This document shows positions 37,132 through 44,753 of a DNA stretch of 64,000 nt, in pieces (the stretch's first letter is position 1; the number at the start of each line of letters is the position of its first letter). Made by a program: the position numbers and the translations under genes. This stretch comes from CBDDKU01 sp965230375 (GTDB lineage: Bacteria; Bacteroidota; Bacteroidia; Flavobacteriales_D; Cryomorphaceae), in contig CBDDKU010000012.1 in the NCBI GenBank assembly GCA_965230375.1, positions 62,001-126,000 on the forward strand, written 5' to 3'. The notes below the pieces were generated by a model that worked only from the letters and a program-made list of their open reading frames with translations, searched no databases and had not been told where the DNA came from.

Positions 37132-37168
37132 GTAGGCCGAAGTCCGCGCCACCGCTAGTGCTACGGCC
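37132..37168. repeat. GC-rich interrupted inverted repeat (REP-like)
   Basis: TAGGCCG at the left and CGGCC at the right flank a GC-rich core with its own partial symmetry (GCGCCACCGC). It lies 30 bp downstream of the potassium-channel stop and could act as a transcript end or be part of a dispersed palindromic element. No T-run follows on the minus strand. Confidence 0.35.
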
Positions 37169-37197
37169 AACTCTCTTACCAAGTAACCTCTAAATTT

Positions 37198-38244
37198 TCA
37201 ATACCTGCCTTCTTTTACTTTAAACTTAGTTTCTAGCATTTTTTTCGACCTTCCTGTAGCCAGGATAATCATGTAATCCTGATTCGCCACTGAAACCGCT
37301 TTGTCTGGGTTTTTTATCAATTTCTGGCTACCACTTTCCAATCGACTTAAGCCTATCAAAACAGCATTAAATTCATCTTTCAAATGCTTAAATACTTCAA
37401 CACAATCCTGTCCAACGTATTGGTTATCTTTCAGCACCTGAAATTGAAGCAAATCAATATCATCCTCGCTAACTGAAGTCGACATCAAGTCGTCTGTAAT
37501 TCTGGCAACATCTGGTTCAAAAAGATAACTGGCTATAAGCTTTGAAGTAATTGAATTTTTGGAAATGGCATAGTTTACACCAACTGACTCAAATGTATCT
37601 CTGAGCTCCAAAGACTCAACCAGAGCCACTAAATTCAAATTCCTAAACCTCTTTTTCAAATTAATAATATAAACTAAAGCTTCCGTGTCATCATCAAAAT
37701 TGACAAACACGTTAGAAGCCTCCCCTATGTTCACATTATTCAACCCTTCGTAGTCTTTGTGATCGTTATACAGGATAAATAATTGGCTCTTCGGATACAG
37801 ACTTCTGATAACTTCAACATCATCCCTATTGTCCGTTACGACCGCCATGGGATGATTGGAATGAGCTATTTGCATTAAAATTTGATTCGCGAAAGAATTC
37901 CAACCTATCACGACGAAGTGATTTTTCATATCTGTTCCGTTCAATCCCATCTTTTTCTTGTTTATATATTCAGAAACCGCTCTAGAAATTTGAGCGAGGA
38001 GATACCCTAGAACTCCTAAACTTGATATAATAATTATTAAAGAGACAATTTTACCCCCTGGCGTAACCGGGTAAAAATCGCCATACCCCACTGTGGTAAG
38101 AGTAATAATCGAGTACCACAGAGCATCATATATTGTATTAATATTTGAATCTGATGAACCATTCTCGAACCAAACCATCATTGAGAGGATCAACAAATAA
38201 CAAGCTACAATTACCAGTATTTGTATAAACTTCTTACCCTTCAT
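37198..38244 (-). CDS. Potassium channel with RCK (TrkA-N/TrkA-C) domain
   Basis: A 348-residue two-helix channel subunit. TM1 is at about 7-25, the pore loop carries the K+ selectivity filter T51-V-G-Y-G-D56, and TM2 covers about 64-86. A cytosolic RCK domain follows, with the Rossmann-type start HFVVIGWN and a TrkA-C-like lobe from about residue 255 (DIDLLQFQVLKDNQYVGQDC). The nucleotide-site glycine motif is atypical (GWNSFA instead of GxGxxG), so the ligand may differ from NAD or ATP. Its start lies inside the last codons of the SpeD gene (11-bp overlap), placing it firmly in the polyamine/DUF350 operon, of which it is the last gene. Confidence 0.9.
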   Translation of the reverse strand: MKGKKFIQILVIVACYLLILSMMVWFENGSSDSNINTIYDALWYSIITLTTVGYGDFYPVTPGGKIVSLIIIISSLGVLGYLLAQISRAVSEYINKKKMGLNGTDMKNHFVVIGWNSFANQILMQIAHSNHPMAVVTDNRDDVEVIRSLYPKSQLFILYNDHKDYEGLNNVNIGEASNVFVNFDDDTEALVYIINLKKRFRNLNLVALVESLELRDTFESVGVNYAISKNSITSKLIASYLFEPDVARITDDLMSTSVSEDDIDLLQFQVLKDNQYVGQDCVEVFKHLKDEFNAVLIGLSRLESGSQKLIKNPDKAVSVANQDYMIILATGRSKKMLETKFKVKEGRY

Positions 38245-38551
38245 TTTCAGCTACGGCCTTAAGTTCATTTTTATATTTCTCTAGGTGTTCAACAAACTTT
38301 TTATTCATCCATTCCACGCAACCTGTCAATTCCAAATAAGACCTTCCATCTTCGGGAAAGGTATGGATTGCAAAATGGGATTCGGCGAGTAGCCATACAC
38401 ATGTAAATCCATGGGGCGAAAACTTGTGCTCCACAAAATTGATAATAGTATATCCAGATAATTCAAGTATTTCTTTCAATCTGGGTACCAGCTCTTTTTC
38501 ATCAACTTGGTGAATCCATGTTTGGTAATTGTATACTTCAAATTGATTCAT
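38234..38551 (-). CDS. speD: S-adenosylmethionine decarboxylase proenzyme (SpeD-like)
   Basis: A 105-residue single-domain bacterial AdoMet decarboxylase. The self-cleavage site is E57/S58-H59 in LLAESHFAIHTFPEDG, where the serine becomes the pyruvoyl cofactor. The catalytic cysteine is C78 (ELTGC). It makes decarboxylated AdoMet, the aminopropyl donor for polyamine synthesis. The synthase gene lies 4 bp upstream and the K+ channel overlaps its end, so it is cotranscribed. Family members with this short length act as multimers. Confidence 0.9.
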   Translation of the reverse strand: MNQFEVYNYQTWIHQVDEKELVPRLKEILELSGYTIINFVEHKFSPHGFTCVWLLAESHFAIHTFPEDGRSYLELTGCVEWMNKKFVEHLEKYKNELKAVAENEG

Positions 38552-38555
38552 CGCT

Positions 38556-40094
38556 TTAATATAAATCCCAATTTCCCTTCAAGTAGTAATGGTAGAGTAC
38601 AGGATTATGAATGGTGTTAATCTCAATCTCTTCCATTTCTTCAACATAAATATTTTTTCCAAAGGACACCATCATTCTCATCGCCTCTTTATTAATCCAC
38701 TTTGTCTTGATACCGTCAAAATCCTTGGTTAGGGTTTGGCGCTTCAATTGAGTTTGATTAAACCGTTTCGAACCGACTACCCACCCCCATTCTCCAAGTG
38801 TTATTACATGGTTGTGTAGTGGTAATGTACCGAATCCGGCTGATTCCATAGTTCGGTCAATACACACAAACGCATTGGTTGCAAAATAAGGGCTACCTGC
38901 TTGTGTAACGACGATTCCATCTTTAGATAGCTGTTTTGAGCACAAAGAGTAAAATTCTCTGGTATACAACCTATTAAGGTCAACTGACTTTGGGTCTGGA
39001 AGGTCAATGATAATCACATCAAATATTCTCTTTGTTGCTTCCAAATATTTGAAGCCATCCTGGTTTAAAACTTCCACAAGCGGCGAACTGAGCGCACCCT
39101 CATTTATGGAGCGCATAACAGGATGTTCCTTAGCTATTTCCGTCATTTGTGGGTCTAAATCAACCAATACAATTCTTTCAACTGAATTATACTTCAATAT
39201 TTCTCGAATCGCACAGCCATCTCCTCCTCCAAGAACCAATACCGAAGTTGGATGTACTGCTAGCTGCATGGCCGGATGCACAAGGGGTTCATGGTACTTA
39301 TCCTCATCAACTGTGCTCAACTGTTGATTTCCGTTGAGGTATAACCAATAGTCATTCTTCCATTCCGTTATCACAATCTTTTGATACTTAGATTGTTGGG
39401 AATAAATAACTTTATCACGGTATCTTTGCTGTTCACCATGAAAGATGATAGGTTCAGCAAACACGGATCCGACGGCAATACAAACAACAGTAAAACTTCC
39501 AGCGATAACAATAAACCTTTTCCTTGACCACAAACTCTTTCGCATACTGAAAAAAAGTAAAAGAGCTACCATCAGATTTATACCCCCTAGTATGAAAGGA
39601 GTATAAGTGAGGCCCAAATAAGGCAGACCAAGGAAGGCAAAAAACAAACCTCCAACCAAACTTCCCCAATAGTCCTTTTCTAGGACGGACGCAATGTTTA
39701 CCCTGAGATTTTCAAACTCCTCATTCAATCTTATTACCAGGGGTATTTCAAGGCCAATTAGCACACCTATCAAAATACTCAAAGCGTAGATAATTAAACC
39801 CAAATAAGCACTATATCCTGCGACTGTGTATGTGATTAAAGAAGAAAAGGAAACTAGGAGAGAAAGTGCCAATTCAATTGCAATAAACTTTGTCAATAGA
39901 TTTCCTTGTATGTGCCTACTCCATCTACTACCCAGCCCCATTGAAAACAGCATAATGGACACAATCATAGTCCACTGGAGAATAGAGTTACCCAAAAAAT
40001 AAGAAGCCAGAGTAGATAAAGTGTATTCCGCAACGATACCCGAAAGCCCGGTAGCAAATAGGGCAAGCTTTAGAACTTGAGATTTACCTTCCAA
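38556..40094 (-). CDS. Membrane-embedded spermidine synthase-like aminopropyltransferase
   Basis: A 512-residue protein. Residues ~1-215 contain about seven membrane helices (first: LFATGLSGIVAEYTLSTLAS). Residues ~225-460 are a spermidine-synthase domain with VLGGGDGCAIREILKY (AdoMet-type glycine motif), VLVDLDPQM and IIIDLPDPKSVDLNRLYT, where the aspartates of the polyamine site lie. With SpeD directly downstream the reaction is very likely aminopropyl transfer at the membrane; the acceptor amine is unknown. A C-terminal tail of about 60 residues follows the catalytic domain. It starts 10 bp after the DUF350 stop. Confidence 0.88.
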   Translation of the reverse strand: MEGKSQVLKLALFATGLSGIVAEYTLSTLASYFLGNSILQWTMIVSIMLFSMGLGSRWSRHIQGNLLTKFIAIELALSLLVSFSSLITYTVAGYSAYLGLIIYALSILIGVLIGLEIPLVIRLNEEFENLRVNIASVLEKDYWGSLVGGLFFAFLGLPYLGLTYTPFILGGINLMVALLLFFSMRKSLWSRKRFIVIAGSFTVVCIAVGSVFAEPIIFHGEQQRYRDKVIYSQQSKYQKIVITEWKNDYWLYLNGNQQLSTVDEDKYHEPLVHPAMQLAVHPTSVLVLGGGDGCAIREILKYNSVERIVLVDLDPQMTEIAKEHPVMRSINEGALSSPLVEVLNQDGFKYLEATKRIFDVIIIDLPDPKSVDLNRLYTREFYSLCSKQLSKDGIVVTQAGSPYFATNAFVCIDRTMESAGFGTLPLHNHVITLGEWGWVVGSKRFNQTQLKRQTLTKDFDGIKTKWINKEAMRMMVSFGKNIYVEEMEEIEINTIHNPVLYHYYLKGNWDLY

Positions 40095-40104
40095 AACTTT
40101 TCAC

Positions 40105-40983
40105 TTAGATACACCAAGAAATCAAAATTGAGCTTCCAATATAGGCGAATGCCTCGATTAAAGCCGCTCCTGTGTTTGGTTTTTCTTGGTTCACAATTTC
40201 ATCCGTCAAATTGTAACCTGGCAAGATAATTTTATCAACCAGTATTCGTACAATAGGAATTAGAATTACACCAATTGCAACGATAATTACAATCTCAACC
40301 AAAGTAGATTTGAACCCCTCAAAATCAATAGACAAGGCCAACCTAAATAAGTTTGAAACTGCAACAATGGCTCCAGCGAACCCTATGCCAGCAGCAACAT
40401 TATCTCGTTCTATTTCATGATGAATATCATATTTAGTAATCGCATTGTACATCAGCGACACCAAAAAGTATATCGCTTGACCCAAAACCCAAAACAAGAG
40501 TGCGGAAAGAATACCTGATTCCATCCCTCCCTGATCACCGATAATGGCACCAAATATGATTAAACCAGAACCAACATAATTAGCAAATTCTATTATACCG
40601 GTTCCCACGTTTCGATCTTCGAGAATTTCCTTCTTAAAACTGAATTTCTTAAACACAATTTTATCATTCAAAAATGCAGACACGTTCAAGAGAATGACAC
40701 CTAGGACTCCAAAAACTAAAATTTCTAGAAAATCCAATTTTAATCCTTTGGATGGGCCAATAATGGCACTACCTATTACAATAAGGATACCAACAAAATA
40801 GCCTACATAGGCAATTGAAAATGCAACATTATCCTTTTCGGCTAGTTCGCCTACAACTTGGATTTTTGGATGAAAAATTCGAAACGCGAACCTTCCAATC
40901 AATATAAGGAGCAGCCCTGAAACAAGGTAAACAACTGTAGGGACTAGAAAACCCAAGAATTCATTGTTAAGAAAAAAATCCAT
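40105..40983 (-). CDS. DUF350 (YjfL-like) membrane protein with two repeats
   Basis: A 292-residue protein made of eight hydrophobic segments in two homologous halves. Half one includes EKDNVAFSIAYVGYFVGILIVIGSAI; half two includes ERDNVAAGIGFAGAIVAVSNLF. A further DUF350-like start occurs in each half (DRNVGTGIIEFANYVGSGLIIFGAI; NTGAALIEAFAYIGSSILIS), so four short modules are present. E. coli YjfL is a single small DUF350 protein of the yjf cluster. No transport motif is known. It is 24 bp after the lipoprotein gene and 10 bp before the synthase gene. Confidence 0.88.
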   Translation of the reverse strand: MDFFLNNEFLGFLVPTVVYLVSGLLLILIGRFAFRIFHPKIQVVGELAEKDNVAFSIAYVGYFVGILIVIGSAIIGPSKGLKLDFLEILVFGVLGVILLNVSAFLNDKIVFKKFSFKKEILEDRNVGTGIIEFANYVGSGLIIFGAIIGDQGGMESGILSALLFWVLGQAIYFLVSLMYNAITKYDIHHEIERDNVAAGIGFAGAIVAVSNLFRLALSIDFEGFKSTLVEIVIIVAIGVILIPIVRILVDKIILPGYNLTDEIVNQEKPNTGAALIEAFAYIGSSILISWCI

Positions 40984-41007
40984 TTTACTTTTTTTTTCTG
41001 TTTTGGT

Positions 41008-41784
41008 TTATTTACCCACTCCTCCGCTCCTTCCGCGTGAAGAAGACCCTTTGTATCGAGAACTCGAGCGACTCGTTTGACTACTTCTTTTCACACGTCT
41101 CCTAACATCACTTTTGAAAGTGGAAGATTGTTTATTCCAAGATGAAGATGAACGAGTATTTGCATTGTATTGACTTTTTGTCCCATAGGCATAACCTTGA
41201 TCGGTCATCGGTCCATAATATGACCTACCAGACCCATAATACCCTGTGTAATAATCATTGTAATAAGACCTGTAATAGGGATATCTACCCAGGTAAAACA
41301 AATCACTAAAAAGCCGGTACTGTCCGTAGAATACCCAGAAACTTCTTCCACCACTATCTGATTGCCAGCGCCCATATTTCTCATTCCCAACTATGTCTCC
41401 GTAACCGGGAGGCGCAGTCTTCTTTTCGACCTTCCCGTTTTTCTTATACGCCAATTCCATCCCCATATCATCAATATGCTTATTGAAAAACCTGGGACTT
41501 ACGACGAGCCATGCAGTTGCAGAATCACGCACAATCGTATCCGCAGAAGCTATTGAAGTATAGATAACTTGGTATAGGTGCTGATACTTGTTCGACTTCT
41601 TATCATAATTCATGTCATCCAAAATTATGCTGAAGGAATCGTGGGATCGATACTTTTTTATAAGATCATCGATAGGCTCATTCTGGTATTGTCGTTGACT
41701 CTCTGAACATCCAACAACCAACAACATCAGCGCTAGACACAATAATTCAATAGGTTTGTAAGACATAGTTCTTCGTATATTCAC
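41008..41784 (-). CDS. Lipoprotein with Tyr/Gly- and Arg/Ser-rich tail
   Basis: The reading frame opens with GTG at 41784, overlapping the DUF4178 stop (GTGA); an ATG at 41766 gives a cleaner signal (MSYKPIELLCLALMLLVVGC) and is my preferred start. The lipobox is LVVGC. A globular middle (about 30-160) has DDLIKKYRSHDSFSIILDDM and WLVVSPRFFNKHI. From about residue 165 the sequence is low-complexity: first Tyr/Gly-rich, then strongly basic Arg/Ser-rich. I do not recognise a family; by position it matches YjfM of the E. coli yjf cluster. An envelope sensor or anchor for the neighbouring membrane proteins is a guess. Confidence 0.75.
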   Translation of the reverse strand: MNIRRTMSYKPIELLCLALMLLVVGCSESQRQYQNEPIDDLIKKYRSHDSFSIILDDMNYDKKSNKYQHLYQVIYTSIASADTIVRDSATAWLVVSPRFFNKHIDDMGMELAYKKNGKVEKKTAPPGYGDIVGNEKYGRWQSDSGGRSFWVFYGQYRLFSDLFYLGRYPYYRSYYNDYYTGYYGSGRSYYGPMTDQGYAYGTKSQYNANTRSSSSWNKQSSTFKSDVRRRVKRSSQTSRSSSRYKGSSSRGRSGGVGK

Positions 41785-42329
41785 TCTTCCGGAGCTGGAA
41801 AGATATTAGATATTTCAAACTCTCTAATTATAGAGCCAAGAGAAATTTCAAAACTATTCTCACCCCACTGTCCAATGCTCAGGACATTTTTGCCTGATTT
41901 ATCTTTAAAGTCCCACATTATCAATTCTGTCCAACTTGAATCATCTTTTGCTGGCCCTTTAGATATGTCCCTAAAATATCCTGGACATTCTTCTACCAAG
42001 CTAAATCTCCCCCCTTTATACTCTATATTATTCATAACTTTTTTTTTAGACTGCAGTGCAGCCCTAAATTCACCCAATAACTTAGGAGCACTCACTTTAC
42101 TCATGAGTGATAATTCTAGCTCGTCGTCATCATCAAGACAAAGAAAGAAGTTTGTCGTGCCAGAAGAAACCTTAAACTCTTTTGAGAAATACCCGTCTCC
42201 CCAGTCATATTCATACTCTGCTTCAACCAACCAAGTTTGCATATCATAATCAAACACAAACCCTTTTTTCAAATCAGTAACCCGATATTGATATTTAAGG
42301 TCCTTTTTCTTTCTAAATAGTCCAAACAT
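41781..42329 (-). CDS. DUF4178 protein
   Basis: A 182-residue soluble protein without signal or membrane segments. Two similar strand-rich halves are visible: FVFDYDMQTWLVEAEYEYDW...ELELSL early and SWTELIMWDFKDKSGKNVLSIGQW late, with the W-x-E-Y / W-x-x-E pattern of DUF4178. In other bacteria DUF4178 genes sit with DUF350, PspA and spermidine synthase genes. By position it corresponds to YjfK in the E. coli cluster. It is 49 bp after the regulator gene, with no terminator between, so the regulator probably reads into this operon. Confidence 0.72.
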   Translation of the reverse strand: MFGLFRKKKDLKYQYRVTDLKKGFVFDYDMQTWLVEAEYEYDWGDGYFSKEFKVSSGTTNFFLCLDDDDELELSLMSKVSAPKLLGEFRAALQSKKKVMNNIEYKGGRFSLVEECPGYFRDISKGPAKDDSSWTELIMWDFKDKSGKNVLSIGQWGENSFEISLGSIIREFEISNIFPAPEE

Positions 42330-42378
42330 AAAATTTTGTTGTCTTTAAGGTTTAATTCTGGGTAACAAACGAGCACAT

Positions 42379-43095
42379 TTAAAGAATACTAACATTCTTA
42401 GTAATTACTCTAACTGGCGACCATATTCCAATCAAATCATTAGTTATTACGATTTTAGATGGCTTATAATCAACATCAGCAACAAGCGTTAATGATTCCG
42501 CATTTAATTCTGCAATTCTTCTTAAATAGTACGAAGAGTTTTCTTCAAAAATGAATATTTTCCCTTCATCGAACTTGGTTAACTTATCAACCGATAGGTT
42601 GCTACATATTAGAATATCACCTTCTGAACATCGCAATTTTTCACCGCACATTGAATTGTCTACCAATTCAAATGCACGGTAGATGTAGCCAGTCATCATG
42701 GTCAGACATACGGAATCTAATGAAGCTAGATCGCATCCCTCGGTACGTAATTCAGAATAATGTGAAAAATTGCTCTTCTTGACTAGTGGCACTGATATAT
42801 AGGCATCGTATTGACCCGATGGAATAAGGTTATTGGAATCACTGAGCTGCAAGGAGCTTTGGATTTTCGCGACCTTAAACAAATCATTTACCGTTAGTTC
42901 TTTCTTCAAAAACAAATCCAGACTTATTCCAAAATAGTCTGCAATCTGAATCGCAGTTTTAATCTTTGGGTCGGCTCTACCTTCTTCGTAGGCCCCAACA
43001 CTAGCCCTAGTAATTTGAAATAGATCAGCAAATTGCTGCTGATTAAGACCTTTAATTCCTCGTATTTTCTTGATATTGGCTCCAATAACCGACAT
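42379..43095 (-). CDS. Cro/CI-type (XRE) regulator with S24-like C-terminal domain
   Basis: A 238-residue repressor-like protein. Residues ~5-62 form an HTH_3 domain (NIKKIRGIKGLNQQQFADLF, RASVGAYEEGRADPKI). The C-terminal part (about 100-235) resembles the S24/LexA peptidase-like fold of phage repressors: FELVDNSMCGEKLRCSEGDIL gives the S-M and GD-x-I elements. I see no clear Ala-Gly cleavage site, so it may sense a ligand or dimerise rather than self-cleave. It lies between the DUF4178 operon and the divergent pspA operon and is the obvious candidate to control both. Confidence 0.85.
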   Translation of the reverse strand: MSVIGANIKKIRGIKGLNQQQFADLFQITRASVGAYEEGRADPKIKTAIQIADYFGISLDLFLKKELTVNDLFKVAKIQSSLQLSDSNNLIPSGQYDAYISVPLVKKSNFSHYSELRTEGCDLASLDSVCLTMMTGYIYRAFELVDNSMCGEKLRCSEGDILICSNLSVDKLTKFDEGKIFIFEENSSYYLRRIAELNAESLTLVADVDYKPSKIVITNDLIGIWSPVRVITKNVSIL

Positions 43096-43207
43096 TTAAG
43101 ACTAACTTTTTTAGCTAATATAATGTTTTTTAGTATTATTGCTATGGAATTAGCAAACTACAATAACTTTGTAGCAGTAGAAATTTGAAACAACAAAAAC
43201 GCGTTAA
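43096..43207. promoter_or_regulatory. Divergent control region of the PspA/polyamine locus
   Basis: 112 AT-rich bases between the regulator and the DUF2170 gene. Plus strand: TTG at 43139-43141, 22-bp spacer, perfect -7 box TAACTTTG at 43164-43171. Minus strand: a near-match TATATTAG (43122-43115). Possible operators are the palindrome TTAGCTAA (43111-43118), the inverted pair GCTAAT (43114-43119)/ATTAGC (43149-43154), and the imperfect palindrome TAGTATTATTGCTA (43131-43144), which overlaps the plus-strand -33 box. Confidence 0.6.
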
Positions 43208-43603
43208 ATGAACAACTACTTTGAAATTGTCAGAAACTACTTACTCGAATTAGAGTATAGCATTGACCAGGAAGATGAATATGAAGGACTCTTCTTGGTA
43301 TCGAATGAATCATCTGGCATCAAAAACTTAGTGATTATTTGCACCAACCCTATCCTTATCATTGAACAATTTTTGTTTGAGATAAGACTAGAGAGCGTGG
43401 AGCTCTTTAAAAACTTACTAATGAAAAATAGAGACATTGTACACGGAGCTTTCGTTCTCGATGACGAGGGTAAGAAAGTAATCTTTAGAGATACTCTTCA
43501 ACTACGAAGTCTTGATTTGAATGAAATTGAAGCATCGATCAACTCGCTCAGTTTACTCCTGGGCGAATACTCCGATGAACTAATAAAATACTCAAAATAT
43601 TAA
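43208..43603 (+). CDS. DUF2170 (YjfI-like) protein
   Basis: A 131-residue acidic soluble protein. Its C-terminal half (GAFVLDDEGKKVIFRDTLQLR, then DLNEIEASINSLSLLLGEYSDELI) follows the pattern of DUF2170, the family of E. coli YjfI, which also lies directly before a PspA homolog (YjfJ). Function is unknown; a PspA-binding or regulatory role is inferred only from the conserved neighbour. It is 12 bp ahead of the pspA-like gene and shares the promoter at 43139-43171. Confidence 0.7.
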   Translation: MNNYFEIVRNYLLELEYSIDQEDEYEGLFLVSNESSGIKNLVIICTNPILIIEQFLFEIRLESVELFKNLLMKNRDIVHGAFVLDDEGKKVIFRDTLQLRSLDLNEIEASINSLSLLLGEYSDELIKYSKY

Positions 43604-43615
43604 AAGAAAAACATC

Positions 43616-44323
43616 ATGGGAATACTTAACAGACTATTTAATATTGGACAAGCAGAAGCACATTCTGTTGTCGACAAATTAGAAAACCCAATTAAATTGA
43701 CTGAGCAAGGAATCAGAAATTTAAAATCAGATCTTGACAAAGCTCTGCGAGCGCTAGCGGAAATAAAGGCACTAGCTATCAGGTCCAGAAAAGACATTGA
43801 AACATTTCAAAGCCAAGCTTCTAACTACGAGAAAAAGGCAATGCAATTACTTGAAGAAGGGCAAGCTGGTAGTATCGCTACTGAAGAAGCTGATAGACTA
43901 GCTAGCGAAGCTTTAAAGAAACGTGAAGAAGCCATTCAAAACAGGTTACGAAGCACTAAAGAAAAGCAAAAGTTTGAGGCAAATATTGAGACTATGCAGT
44001 CAAACATCAGTAAGTTAAAATCACAATTAAGTCACTACGAAAATGAGTTAAATACTTTAAAGGCTCGTGCGAAGGTTAGTAAAGCTACCAAAAACATAAA
44101 CCAGCAATTGTCGAAGATAGACTCGTCAAGCACTGTTTCAATGCTCGAACGCATGAAAGAAAAGGTAGAACAGGAAGAAGCGCTTGCAGAGAGTTATGGA
44201 GAAATTGCAAACGAGAACAGAAGTATTGATGATGAAATTGATACAGCTTTATCTGCTTCAAATAAAACATCTACTCAAAATGACCTTGCCGCGCTGAAGA
44301 AAAAAATGGGAATGGATAAATAA
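43616..44323 (+). CDS. PspA/IM30 family protein (YjfJ-like)
   Basis: A 235-residue coiled-coil protein with the family N-terminus MGILNRLFNIGQAEAHSVVD and IKLTEQGIRNLKSDLDKAL, followed by long helices (about residues 28-185) with heptad patterns. PspA/IM30 proteins are ESCRT-III-like, assemble on stressed membranes and limit proton leakage. The short N-terminal amphipathic stretch needed for membrane binding is present. It is the last gene of a two-gene plus-strand operon and is followed by a clear terminator. Similarity looks closer to YjfJ-type proteins than to classical PspA of the pspABC system. Confidence 0.92.
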   Translation: MGILNRLFNIGQAEAHSVVDKLENPIKLTEQGIRNLKSDLDKALRALAEIKALAIRSRKDIETFQSQASNYEKKAMQLLEEGQAGSIATEEADRLASEALKKREEAIQNRLRSTKEKQKFEANIETMQSNISKLKSQLSHYENELNTLKARAKVSKATKNINQQLSKIDSSSTVSMLERMKEKVEQEEALAESYGEIANENRSIDDEIDTALSASNKTSTQNDLAALKKKMGMDK

Positions 44324-44348
44324 TTTGATCTTAAAGTTACCTTTTTAA

Positions 44349-44374
44349 CCTTCCAAATTGGAAGGGCTTTTTAT
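44349..44374 (+). terminator. Terminator of the DUF2170-pspA operon
   Basis: Inverted repeat CCTTCCAA-A-TTGGAAGG (44349-44365) followed by GCTTTTTAT, 26 bp after the pspA-like stop. Typical rho-independent shape on the plus strand. Confidence 0.85.
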
Positions 44375-44715
44375 CTATACTTTTAAGAATGCGAGCATAG
44401 GGGTGAGAGACATAGAACTCTATATGAAAAAGTACTACCGAAATAAGACATAGTCTCAACTACAATTTTGTGTGCATTTTGAAAATGACCAAAGATCAAC
44501 TTGAAGATTTCAATTCTAAGTAAGGCTGGTATTGCTGAGACTTCAACCTTCTTTCATTGACCCTGCAAAAAGCCAAGAATTTGGTATTCTGGTTAAGTGA
44601 ACACTCTCTCGAGCTGAAAGTCAAAAGTTGCGATTCTGATGAATCTGTTGAACATTGAATCGACCTGTCTTTTCATCAGTTTCTTATGTCTATACCTTTA
44701 GCCGCAAGACTATCC
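44375..44715. other. Gene-free stretch right of the stress island
   Basis: About 340 bp with stops in every frame and no conserved motif that I can recognise. It separates the pspA terminator from the terminator of the convergent M28 peptidase gene. Short open stretches exist on both strands (for example near 44486-44520), but none reads as a known transposase or integrase fragment. Confidence 0.6.
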
Positions 44716-44739
44716 AGAAAAAGTTTAGGTTCTAAACTT
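44716..44739 (-). terminator. Terminator of the M28 peptidase gene
   Basis: Stem AAGTTTAG / CTAAACTT (44721-44739, 3-nt loop) followed on the minus strand by a T-run (TTTTTC). It lies 15 bp beyond the second stop codon (44754-44756) of the peptidase frame, which supports that stop as the original gene end. Confidence 0.75.
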
Positions 44740-44753
44740 CTATTCGTAACCCA

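Larger units (their letters stand above)
36723..37197. other. 475-bp gene-free stretch left of the stress island
   Basis: No convincing coding sequence. It holds the likely promoter of the T9SS type A gene at its left end, four 11-bp tandem repeats (36942-36985), and a GC-rich interrupted inverted repeat near 37132-37168. The part from about 37020 to 37170 has the look of an intergenic dispersed element; I cannot confirm copies elsewhere. Confidence 0.5.

Noticed and set aside
37057..37172. Integron attC-like site (GTTAAGC ... GGCCAAC)
   Set aside because: Core sites are in the wrong order or do not match RYYYAAC/GTTRRRY, and no integrase or cassette is present.
44375..44715. Possible remnant of a transposase or integrase gene
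   Set aside because: Short open stretches on both strands, but no recognisable catalytic motif, terminal inverted repeats or target duplication.
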